In this document: positions 20,001-46,935 of the stretch, one piece after another | Numbering within the stretch: position 1 is the stretch's first letter | Layout of the letters: every line of letters begins with the position of its first letter | Assembly: GCA_950097015.1 (NCBI GenBank) | Contig: CATNEN010000038.1 | Location: forward strand, 4,571,001-4,635,000 | DNA: 64,000 nt | Source of the DNA: Macrostomum hystrix | Lineage: Eukaryota > Platyhelminthes > Macrostomidae | Direction of reading: 5' to 3' | Notes under the pieces: generated by a model | The model's input: the letters and a program-made list of their open reading frames with translations, nothing else | What the model was told of the DNA's origin: nothing | The model's database searches: none | Program-made: the position numbers and the translations under genes

Positions 20001-23000
20001 TCACTGGCAATCCCTCACCTGAATCACTGGCAATCCCTCACCTGAATCACTGGCAATCCCTCACCTGAATCACTGGCAATCCCTCACCTGAATCACTGGC
20101 AATCCCTCACCTGAATCACTGGCAATCCCTCAACTGAATCACTGGCAATCCCTCACCTGAATCACTGGCAATCCCTCACCTGAATCACTGGCAATCCCTC
20201 ACCTGAATCACTGGCAATCCCTCACCTGAATCACTGGCAATCCCTCACCTGAATCACTGGCGATCCCTCACCTGAATCACTGGCGATCCCTCACCTGAAT
20301 CACTGGCGATCCCTCACCTGAATCACTGGCAATCCCTCACCTGAATCACTGGCAATCCCTCACCTGAATCACTGGCAATCCCTCACCTGAATCACTGGCA
20401 ATCCCTCAACTGAATCACTGGCAATCCCTCACCTGAATCACTGGCAATCCCTCACCTGAATCACTGGCAATCCCTCACCTGAATCACTGGCAATCCCTCA
20501 CCTGAATCACTGGCAATCCCTCACCTGAATCACTGGCAATCCCTCACCTGAATCACTGGCAATCCCTCACCTGAATCACTGGCAATCCCTCATCTGAATC
20601 ACTGGCAATCCCTCACCTGACTCATGAGTATATTAGTATTGAGTCCAAATGCAGCTGCTTTCTTCTTGAGCTCATTAACTTGAATCGAGCAACTGCGCAT
20701 TTGTAGATATCGATGATAGTCTTGCGCCATCTCCAGCAGTGATCTGGTGCCAATCATCTTGGTGCCGACTGGCAAGTCTTCAACATTGACAAGGCCAGTT
20801 GGAATCCTCTGTTTCGGCGTTGGCGGCAGCAGTTTAACCAACGGCAGCTTTAGAAACTTGTAGACGCCCATGTCTCGGGTCATATTGAGAAGCAGCGACT
20901 TCAGGGGATACTGAGGCCGCTCGTACAGCAGCACAAGGCCGGCCTCGAGCCAGTCAAAGAAGTAGAAAGCTCGACGCTCATATTTTCGCCGCATCGGCAG
21001 AGCCAACGGCTGGCTAGGATTCCAGCCGGCTTTTTGCATGTTCACTGTGGCCTCGAAGCAGCGCATGCGCAGCATGACCACGCTGGGCGGGAAGGCGTGA
21101 AAATCGCCGTGATTCAAATCTTGCACGTGCGATGCGAACTGCGGCTCGTTTGGATCTGAGACCAGTGTGTCGCACGAGTCTTTGTAGAACAGGAACAGGT
21201 CAACTAGGGGTAGCTGAAATTCGCATGGGTACGGAGGTTTACAAAACGTGCAGGAGTGTCTAAGCGTGCAGGAGTCTCAAAGCGTGCAGGAGTGTCTAAG
21301 CGTGCAGGAGTCTCAAAGCGTGCAGGAGTCTCAAAGCGTGCAGGAGTCTCAAAGCGTGCAGTAGTGTCTAAGCGTGCAGTAGTGTCTAAGCGTGCAGGAG
21401 TGTCTAAGCGTGCAGGAGTCTCAAAGCGTGCAGGAGTGTCTAAGCGTGCAGGAGTCTCAAAGCGTGCAGGAGTGTCTAAGCGTACAGGAGTCTCAAAGCG
21501 TGCAGGAGTGTCTAAGCGTGCAGTAGTCTCAAAGCGTGCAGGAGTGTCTAAGCGTACAGGAGTCTCAAAGCGTGCAGGAGTGTCTAAGCGTGCAGTAGTC
21601 TCAAAGCGTGCAGGAGTGTCTAAGCGTGCAGTAGTCTCAAAGCGTGCAGGAGTCTCAAAGCGTGCAGGAGTCTCAAAGCGTGCAGGAGTCTCAAAGCGTG
21701 CAGGAGTGTCTAAGCGTGCAGGAGTGACTAAGCGTGCAGGAGTGTCTAAGCGTGCAGGAGTCTCAAAGCGTGCAGGAGTGTCTAAGCGTGCAGGAGTCTC
21801 AAAGCGTGCAGAAGTCTCAAAGCGTGCAGGAGTCTCAAAGCGTGCAGGAGTCTCAAAGCGTGCAGGAGTCTCAAAGCGTGCAGGAGTCTCAAAGCGTGCA
21901 GGAGTCTCAAAGCGTGCAGGAGTCTCAAAGCGTGCAGGAGTCTCAAAGCGTGCAGGAGTCTCAAAGCGTGCAGGAGTCTCAAAGCGTGCAGGAGTCTCAA
22001 AGCGTGCAGGAGTCTCAAAGCGTGCAGGAGTCTCAAAGCGTGCGTGCAAGAGTGTTAAAGCGAGCATAGGCAATTCCATCGCGATAATCGCGGCACTCAC
22101 ACTGCGCAGGTACAGGGCTATGCCCAGAGCGGACAAGTACAACACAGTGTGGGTCCTGAACATAGGCAGAGTGGACAGGTCATCAGGTCTGTAGATGGCC
22201 GGATTGTCAACCATCTGGAAGTACCGACCTCTGATGAGGTCCGGATTCAGTTCAACCTTACGCCGGACTGTGTCCTCTTCGTTGGCTTTGATCATAGCGA
22301 TCAGCCATCGCGTGTTGGGATGCTGAAAGCTGCAAAATCTAGGCGGAGCATAGCAGAAGCAAGAGTCCAAATCGTATAGCGGATCAAGAAACGCTGGCGC
22401 GCTTGGCAACAGTATGTTGTGTGTAGACGGCATAGGGCAAGCACTGCAGGGCGCTGAAATATTCAAATCTTTCAAGTTTGCACAATTAGCTCGTTTGGCC
22501 AGCCTCAGTGAGTCAGTGGAGATTCACTGTGGACGCTAGTGGAGATTTTAAAAGACAAGGCAAGCATGCCTCTCGGCCATAGACAAAACTATTCCGTTTG
22601 GCTAGTCAGAAAACTATGAACTTGCTTTCCACGGTACATGCTCGTAGTTAGCAACGGTTCCTGAGTACAAATTTCGAAAAAACCATCGAAATAATCGCAG
22701 CATGGACGTCGATTTTAGAATCGCAGCACGGAATGTAAGAGTCTTAGTAAGAACTGTTGGACTAGCAGCATAAACTATTGGAATCGTAGCAAGAACTGTT
22801 GGAATCGTAGCTAGCTATATCTAGAATTGCAGCAAGAACTGTTGGAATCGTAGGTAGCTGTATCTAGAATCGCAGCTAGAATGAAGCTGCACTAGAATCG
22901 CAGCAAGAACTTTTGGAATCGTAGCAAGAACTTTTGGAATCGTAGCCAGAACTTTTGGAATCGTAGCTAGCTATATCTAGAATCGCAGCAAGAACTGTTG

Positions 23001-24978
23001 GAATCGTAGCAAGAACTGTAGGAATCGTAGCTAGCTATATCAAGAATCGCAGCAAGAACTGTAGGAATCGTAGCTAGCTATATCTAGAATCGCAGCAAGA
23101 ACTGTAGGAATCGTAGCTAGCTATATCAAGAATCGCAGCAAGAACTGTAGGAATCGTAGCTAGCTATATCTCGAATCGCAGCAAGAACTGTTGGAATCGT
23201 AGCTAGGTATATCTCGAATCGCAGCAAGAACTGTAGGAATCGTAGCTAGCTATATCAAGAATCGCAGCAAGAACTGTAGGAATCGTAGCTAGCTATATCT
23301 CGAATCACAGCAAAAACTGTTGGAATCGTAGCTAGGTATATTTAGAATCGCAGCAAGAACTGTTGGAATCGTAGCTAGCTATATCTAGTATGGCAGCACG
23401 AACTGTTGGAATCGTAGGTAGCTATATCTAGAATCGCAGCTAGAATGAAGCTGCACTAGAATCGCAGCAAGAACTGTTGGAATCGTAGCAAGAACTTTTG
23501 GAATCGTAGCTAGCTATATCAAGAATCACAGCACGAACTGTTGGAATCGTTGGTAGCTATATCTAGAATCACAGCACGAACTGTTGGAATCGTAGGTAGC
23601 TATATCTAGAATCGCAGCACGAACTGTTGGAATCGTAGGTAGCTATATCTAGAATCGCAGCACGAACTGATGGAATCGTAGGTGGCTATATTTAGAATCG
23701 CAGCTAGAATGAATTTGCACTAGAATCGCAGCAAGAACTGTTGGAATCGTAGCAAGAACTTTTGGAATCGTAGCTAGCTATATCAAGAATCACAGCAAGA
23801 ACTGTTGGAATCGTAGGTAGCTATATCTAGAATTGCAGCAAGAACTGTTGGAATCGTAGGTAGCTATATCTAGAATCGCAGCAAGAACTGTTGGAATCGC
23901 AGCAAAAACTGTTGGAATTGTAGCTAGGTATATTTAGAATCGCAGCAAGAACTGTTGGAATCGTAGCTAGCTATATCTAGAATCGCAGCAAGAACTGTTG
24001 GAATCGTAGCAAGAACTTTTGGAATCGTAGCTAGCTATATCTAGAATCGCAGCAAGAACTGTTGGAATCGTAGCTAGTTATATCTAGAATCGCAGCAAGA
24101 ACTGTTGGAATCGCAGCAAGAGCTGCTGGAATCGTAGGTAGTTATATCTAGAATCGCAGCTAGAATGAGGCTGTACTAGAATCGCATTCCTATTCGGGGT
24201 ACAATATGCAAGTTAAGCATGAAGTTGATCAGTGTGACTCAATCAACTTTTAGTCAGGATCCCCGGGTCCCAGCGCAGTGAGTGACAGCAGCAGCAGCAG
24301 CAGCAGCCAGCTTGGCATATTGTCATAATTGCAATTGACCAGTGCAACACAAGTATTGCTTCAGTTGAAAATTGCTTCCATTATTCGGACTGGCTGATCG
24401 ATTTTGCCTAACGACATAATTCTCAACTTTGTAGATGCACTTTTCTAATTCTCTTACTGATGTTCGATGTACCAAATTTGCGCGGGCGGAGAGGCTGGGG
24501 TGGCTTGTCGAGCGGTTGACACCATCAAGGGCCCTGACAAGGAGAAAGTCAGGCCACATGTACTCACTGAGTATGTGCTCACAGGCTCACTTACAATCGT
24601 CATCAAATGAAGTTTCACGTTGCCCACAAACTTACAGCAAAAATTTATCGTGCTCAAAATTTGGAGATCGTTTTCCTGGAAAATTATTAATGCTCCAATG
24701 ATTGAGTCTGAGCTTTTCGCTTATTTAATCAGTTCGTTTTACGTATAAAAAACCGAGACAAATATTTATGAGAAATCCGGGAATTATTTTGACAGTGAGA
24801 GAATAAACGGATTGCCTGCTGAGTCTTATAAGGAGAAGATGGCAATGCGCAAGGGTGAGGTAATAAATCTGGGTAGGTCAGGCTGTCAATGTCTGAGTCT
24901 GTATAACTCAGACTCACCATATGGTGCAAACGTGACGGCACTGCTAATAGTGCAGCTCCTGGCACGCTTCCCGGCCAT
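17008..24978 (-). CDS. Six-exon gene of unknown function (828 residues)
   Basis: I do not recognise the family. Proposed exons: 24978-24918 (start MAGKRARSC, donor G|GTGAGT), 22453-22101, 21213-20617, 19625-19298, 18752-17713 and 17115-17008 (TAG). All junctions keep frame and the total divides by three. The exon 4-5 junction is the weakest because the acceptor lacks a pyrimidine tract. The alternative is two genes, with the second starting at the ATG at 18747. The protein is mostly soluble-looking: an early hydrophobic stretch (TVLYLSALGIALYL), a conserved-looking middle (FHAFPPSVVMLRMRCFE, RAFYFFDWLEAGLVLLYERP), a basic Gln-rich linker, then a helical region (NLVVLMLNLIQREQDKL) and an acidic C-terminus ending FDYYW. 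Every intron holds its own repeat. Its start codon lies 574 bp from, and divergent to, that of the potassium channel gene. Confidence 0.65.
17130..17695 (+). repeat. About 26 bp intronic minisatellite
   Basis: About 20 copies with core GGGTGGTGGGTGCAGGCTAG. It fills the intron before the last exon; on the gene strand the unit resembles the C-rich tract of the true acceptor (CACCCACCACCCCGCAG). Confidence 0.95.
18868..19212 (-). mobile_element. SINE family 2, fullest copy
   Basis: Read on the minus strand it begins with a tRNA-like head: A-box-like TGGCAGAGCGGTTAACGCG and B-box-like GAGCTCGATTCC. The body follows with GCAGCCGCGGAGAGAAGG, GGCACAGTGAGAGTGTACAC, GAGAAAGTCAGGGCAG and GCTGGCTGCGGG. 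Partial relatives occur at 2.4, 10.1, 24.5 and 48.4 kb. It lies in intron 4 of the unknown gene. Confidence 0.8.
19640..20618 (+). repeat. 23 bp intronic minisatellite carrying a splice donor
   Basis: About 42 copies with core GAATCACTGGCAATCCCTCA. On the gene strand each unit reads TTCAGGTGAGGG, nearly the exon 3 donor CAG|GTGAGG, so the array seems to have grown from the splice site. Confidence 0.97.
21245..22045 (+). repeat. 18 bp intronic minisatellite
   Basis: About 44 copies of GCAGGAGTCTCAAAGCGT and a TGTCTAAG variant, filling intron 2 of the unknown gene. Because the unit is six codons long, open frames exist in several phases; these are not genes. Confidence 0.97.
22700..24190 (+). 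repeat. About 43 bp composite minisatellite
   Basis: Irregular units made of AATCGCAGCAAGAACTGTTGG and AATCGTAGCTAGCTATATCT-like halves, mixed with a longer variant containing TAGAATGAAGCTGCACTAG. It fills intron 1 of the unknown gene. Confidence 0.93.
24250..24318 (-). CDS. Possible 22-residue leucine-rich micropeptide
   Basis: ATG at 24318 gives MPSWLLLLLLLSLTALG followed by five residues and TAA. It looks like a signal peptide but may simply be the translation of a (CTG)n tract. It lies in intron 1 of the unknown gene. Confidence 0.12.
   Translation of the reverse strand: MPSWLLLLLLLSLTALGPGDPD
24472..24600 (+). mobile_element. SINE family 2 relic
   Basis: Diverged blocks GCGGAGAGGCTGGGGTGGCT, TGACAAGGAGAAAGTCAGG and GTACTCACTGAGTATGTGCTC match family 2 in order. 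Confidence 0.45.
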
Positions 24979-25552
24979 CAATCGCTAGCCGCCACCCACC
25001 CCGCCACGGAAACTACGTTTCTTAGAAAACCATTTGAAGGCCGGTTTTCGCGAAAAAAAAATACACTACGGAGCTAGGAAATGTTAATTTTTTTCATATT
25101 TAAATGGTGACAGGTTTTGATTGGAAGCAGATACGAAGCTGTTCTTTTGATACAACTTGCTTAACGTGTTGCTTTACCGAATGTTATGAAGTTCTGTGCA
25201 TGAAATTTGATCTTCATACGATTCTCTTTACTTATAAAGATTCAATTCACTGAAAATGTTTTTAAATATTAGGTATCTTTTTAGGTATTAATCATTTAAT
25301 TTTGCTAAAGTAGTTTTTTCCACTTTAGCAAGAAAAATCGTATGAGGATCAAGTTGTTGTGCTTTTTCTAAGAAACTTAGTTTCCCGGCACTCTACTCCG
25401 AGTGGTCCTCCGCTGTCTTGTGGGGTCAATAGCGCCGACGCCAGCCAATAGCAGCCGAGTTCCACACATCTATAGATATTCCTAATCCAGTCCAAAGTGA
25501 ATGCTTGGGGGGACATTGTGCCACGCAGTCGAGTCGCCCGCCGGTTTCGGTA
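24979..25552. other. Short divergent intergenic region
   Basis: 574 bp between the start of the minus-strand unknown gene and the plus-strand channel gene. It should contain both promoters unless undetected 5' exons exist. AT-rich, with a TTTCTTAGAAAACC motif at about 25018. Confidence 0.5.
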
Positions 25553-42026
<16,474 letters not shown>

Positions 42027-42144
42027 GCAGCTGGTGTGGGTTGTCATTGGATACAGAATGGACAGCTTGCTTTGTAATATTTGCTTTCAAGCCTGATTTG
42101 TTACAGGAATTTACCAATATGTAATGCAAGGACCACTTAAGCTA

Positions 42145-44705
42145 ACAGGTGAATGTGTCAGATGTCACAACTGTGCCTGTCAGTGTGTAACAGGTGAATG
42201 TGTCAGATGTCACAGCTGTGACTGTCAGTGTGTAACAGGTGAATGTGTCAGATGTCACAGCTGTGACTGTCAGTGTGTAACAGGTGAATGTGTCAGATGT
42301 CACAGCTGTGACTGTCAGTGTGTAACAGGTGAATGTGTCAGATGTCACAGCTGTGACTGTCAGTGTGTAACAGGTGAATGTGTCAGATGTCACAGCTGTG
42401 CCTGTCAGTGTGTAACAGGTGAATGTGTCAGATGTCACAGCTGTGCCTGTCAGTGTGTAACAGGTGAATGTGTCAGATGTCACAGCTGTGTCTGTCAGTG
42501 TGTAACAGGTGAATGTGTCAGATGTCACAGCTGTGACTGTCAGTGTGTAACAGGTGAATGTGTCAGATGTCACAGCTGTGACTGTCAGTGTGTAACAGGT
42601 GAATGTGTCAGATGTCACAGCTGTGACTGTCAGTGTGTAACAGGTGAATGTGTCAGATGTCACAGCTGTGACTGTCAGTGTGTAACAGGTGAATGTGTCA
42701 GATGTCACAGCTGTGCCTGTCAGTGTGTAACAGGTGAATGTGTCAGATGTCACAGCTGTGACTGTCAGTGTGTAACAGGTGAATGTGTCAGACGTCACAG
42801 CTGTGACTGTCAGTGTGTAACAGGTGAATGTGTCAGACGTCACAGCTGTGACTGTCAGTGTGTAACAGGTGAATGTGTCAGACGTCACAGCTGTGACTGT
42901 CAGTGTGTAACAGGTGAATGTATCAGATGTCACAGCTGTGACTGTCAGTGTGTAACAGGTGAATGTGTCAGACGTCACAGCTGTGACTGTCAGTGTGTAA
43001 CAGGTGAATGTATCAGATGTCACAGCTGTGACTGTCAGTGTGTAACAGGTGAATGTGTCAGATGTCACAGCTGTGCCTGTCAGTGTGTAACAGGTGAATG
43101 TGTCAGACGTCACAGCTGTGACTGTCAGTGTGTAACAGGTGAATGTGTCAGATGTCACAGCTGTGCCTGTCAGTGTGTAACAGGTGAATGTGTCAGATGT
43201 CACAGCTGTGACTGTCAGTGTGTAACAGGTGAATGTGTCAGATGTCACAGCCGTGACTGTCAGTGTGTAACAGGTGAATGTGTCAGATGTCACAGTCGTG
43301 ACTGTCAGTGTGTAACAGGTGAATGTGTCAGATGTCACAGCTGTGCCTGTCAGTGTGTAACAGGTGAATGTGTCAGATGTCACAGCTGTGCCTGTCAGTG
43401 TGTAACAGGTGAATGTGTCAGACGTCACAGCTGTGACTGTCAGTGTGTAACAGGTGAATGTGTCAGATGTCACAGCTGTGACTGTCAGTGTGTAACAGGT
43501 GAATGTGTCAGATGTCACAGCTGTGACTGTCAGTGTGTAACAGGTGAATGTGTCAGATGTCACAGCTGTGCCTGTCAGTGTGTAACAGGTGAATGTGTCA
43601 GATGTCACAGCTGTGACTGTCAGTGTGTAACAGGTGAATGTGTCAGATGTCACAGCTGTGACTGTCAGTGTGTAACAGGTGAATGTGTCAGATGTCACAG
43701 CCGTGACTGTCAGTGTGTAACAGGTGAATGTGTCAGATGTCACAGCTGTGACTGTCAGTGTGTAACAGGTGAATGTGTCAGATGTCACAGCCGTGACTGT
43801 CAGTGTGTAACAGGTGAATGTGTCAGATGTCACAGCTGTGCCTGTCAGTGTGTAACAGGTGAATGTGTCAGATGTCACAGCTGTGACTGTCAGTGTGTAA
43901 CAGGTGAATGTGTCAGATGTCACAGCCGTGACTGTCAGTGTGTAACAGGTGAATGTGTCAGACGTCACAGCTGTGACTGTCAGTGTGTAACAGGTGAATG
44001 TGTCAGATGTCACAGCTGTGACTGTCAGTGTGTAACAGGTGAATGTGTCAGATGTCACAGCTGTGACTGTCAGTGTGTAACAGGTGAATGTGTCAGATGT
44101 CACAGCCGTGACTGTCAGTGTGTAACAGGTGAATGTGTCAGATGTCACAGCTGTGACTGTCAGTGTGTAACAGGTGAATGTGTCAGATGTCACAGCCGTG
44201 ACTGTCAGTGTGTAACAGGTGAATGTGTCAGATGTCACAGCTGTGACTGTCAGTGTGTAACAGGTGAATGTGTCAGATGTCACAGCCGTGACTGTCAGTG
44301 TGTAACAGGTGAATGTGTCAGACGTCACAGCTGTGACTGTCAGTGTGTAACAGGTGAATGTGTCAGACGTCACAGCTGTGACTGTCAGTGTGTAACAGGT
44401 GAATGTGTCAGATGTCACAGCTGTGCCTGTCAGTGTGTAACAGGTGAATGTGTCAGACGTCACAGCTGTGACTGTCAGTGTGTAACAGGTGAATGTGTCA
44501 GATGTCACAGCTGTGACTGTCAGTGTGTAACAGGTGAATGTGTCAGATGTCACAGCTGTGCCTGTCAGTGTGTAACAGGTGAATGTGTCAGATGTCACAG
44601 CTGTGACTGTCAGTGTGTAACAGGTGAATGTGTCAGATGTGACAGCTGTGACTGTCAGTGTGTAACAGGTGAATGTGTCAGTTATCACAGCTGTGCCTGT
44701 CGGTG
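42145..44705 (+). repeat. 45 bp minisatellite, about 57 copies
   Basis: Cores GAATGTGTCAGATGTCACAG and CTGTGACTGTCAGTGTGTAA. It lies about 120 bp after the channel stop codon. Since 45 is divisible by three, a 914-codon Cys-rich plus-strand frame and an 848-codon minus-strand frame stay open. Common variants (GAT/GAC of CGT, GAC/GCC/GTC, TGT/CGT) change the amino acid in the plus frame, so there is no sign of protein selection. Confidence 0.95.
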
Positions 44706-45425
44706 TGTGATGAACATTTTATGTCTCAATTGTGACATTGCGAATAGTTCGTCATCAATTTCCCCGATTAAGAGTAGTTTAAATAAAAATCGATACTTTC
44801 ATAATAGGTATTTTGTCCCCAACACATGTTCATGCGATCGCACAGTTGAAAAATGTAAAGGCAGATAACTTGATTCGCATAAAAATGCATAATTCACTAA
44901 AAGTGTTAGTGAATTACGAGTATTTACCAAGCGTACTTTCTCATTCTCATGTACAACATTTTCATAGAATTTATGACATTTCTGATTTCGTTTTGTTAGC
45001 TAGAGAAAATGGAACAAGTAGATTTTTAAAAAACTGTAAGCAAGTGTGAATAATTTACACATTTAAAGTTTTTAGTCAAGTTTATTGACACCACACACCC
45101 AAGTATATATTTTAATTGAATCAGTTTGAATTGCAATTTGTAAAATAGACATATTGGTGAGTTTTGAAGCAAGCATTTTATTCACTATTCGATACAAAGT
45201 AGGCGAAAAATATAGAAGCATAATACACACCATATACTACTAATCAATTTGTAGGACATCAGCAGTCTAAGCAGCATTTAAAAACCAACTGCTGAATAAG
45301 CATACTTCAACAGGTAATTATTATCTCATTGAAATGACTGAGTACCAAACTTATAATTATTCTCTATATAAGTAGACTGACAGATCGGATAGAGGGGTGA
45401 TAAAATCAATGTGCCTGATTACTCA
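44706..45425. other. AT-rich intergenic DNA, no gene seen
   Basis: No exon or RNA gene visible. Confidence 0.55.
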
Positions 45426-45722
45426 CACAGGAAGTCACACAGGTACTGAGAGGCAGTCAGACAGGTAGTCAGGTACTGACAGGCAGTTAGGTACTGACAG
45501 GTAGTCAGGTACTGACAGGCAGTCAGGTACTGACAGGCAGTCAGACAGGCAGTTAGGTACTGACAGGCAGTTAGGTACTGACAGGCAGTCAGACAGGCAG
45601 TCAGGTACTGACAGGTAGCCAGGTACTGACAGGCAGTCAGACAGGCAGTCAGGTACTGACAGGCAGACAGGTACTGACAGGCAGTCAGGTACTGACAGGC
45701 AGTCAGGCAGGTAGTCAGTACT
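45426..45722 (+). repeat. 18 bp irregular minisatellite
   Basis: Units of GGTACTGACAGGCAGTCA mixed with shorter AGACAGGCAGTC pieces. Confidence 0.9.
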
Positions 45723-46380
45723 GGCAGTTTATCAGATAATGACGATCAGACATTGACAACTTTGATAAGTTTGACAGGTTCTTAAAGTTCTTGATATTCA
45801 TACTGACAGCACAAACAGGATCGCAGTACGTTGTATTTTCAACTTAACACAAGCTGTCAATAAAAGGAGACTTGGCAAATGAGATAATTTATGAAGAAAT
45901 AAAAAATCAGTGGCTTAGACCGGCAAAAGTGTTTCTTTTACACGAGCAAAACGCAACAATTTAAAATTAGCAATGGCCAAGATTTTCATGTCTAACAAGA
46001 AATATTCATAGATTGAATAATACTCAGGACAGTACTTACTTTAGTAGTATAGATAAGAAGTAATTTATTGACGTCTTGACGTATTGAAAAATCAAAAAAT
46101 CTCATTTTTAATTCTTGGGGCGACAAAAAAAGGAACGCTTATATTGTGAATGCTTATGACTGGGGCAGTCTTGCACATTGCCATTAAGCTAGGGTGAAGT
46201 CGCTATTGACAAAGAGCTGCAATTTTCCCGCAGCTGAGACTAATGACAATCACAGATGGAGCCAAACTAGTGGAGAGGGAATTATGGACGAAAGCAGAAG
46301 ATATTTAGAAGATACAGCTAGTGGGTTGGGATGAATGGGTAAATGGAAAAATTGCAGTTGGATAGTGACAAACTGGCACA
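45723..46380. other. Intergenic DNA, no gene seen
   Basis: AT-rich unique sequence. Confidence 0.5.
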
Positions 46381-46381
46381 A

Positions 46382-46680
46382 TGACAGACAGACAGACAGA
46401 CAGGCGGACAGACAGACAGACAGGCGGACAGACAGGCGGACAGACAGGCGGACAGACAGGCGGACAGACAGACAGACAGACAGGCGGACAGACAGACAGG
46501 CGGACAGACAGACAGACAGGCGGACAGACAGGCGGACAGACAGACAGGCGGACAGGCGGACAGACAGACAGGCGGACAGACAGACAGACAGGCGGACAGA
46601 CAGGCGGACAGACAAGCAGACAGACAGACAGACAGGCGGACAGACAGACAGACAGACAGGCGGACAGACAGACAGACAGG
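46382..46680 (+). repeat. ACAG/GCGG microsatellite
   Basis: (ACAG)n interrupted by GCGG at irregular multiples of four; downstream of GOSR1. Frames on both strands are artefacts. Confidence 0.95.
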
Positions 46681-46935
46681 AAAGCGAGGATTCGAATAAA
46701 AATGGGAAGTTTCAAAAACAAACTGACCAAGGCCAAGGAAATGAGCCAATCAAAGAAAATCCAACCGCAAAACTACAAACATCCGGTAAGCAAACAACAA
46801 TAAAGAAAAGCACACTGCAGTTTCTAGGAAAATAAAAACTTGACATCCGAGGCACGGACAATAACAAGCAAACGAATTTCTGCAGTCTCTAAGCTACATA
46901 TGAAGATCGGCAAAACACACACGCAGACACACAGC

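Noticed and set aside
21204-22475. 423-codon frame with RFETPA repeats and its 312-codon antisense partner
   Set aside because: Only the first part (22453-22101) is a real exon; the rest is the 18 bp intronic array, and the frame passes through the true donor.
24256-24272. Cloning-vector contamination (GGATCCCCGGGT, like a BamHI-SmaI linker)
   Set aside because: The match stops after 12 bases and the flanks are ordinary genomic sequence with no vector backbone.
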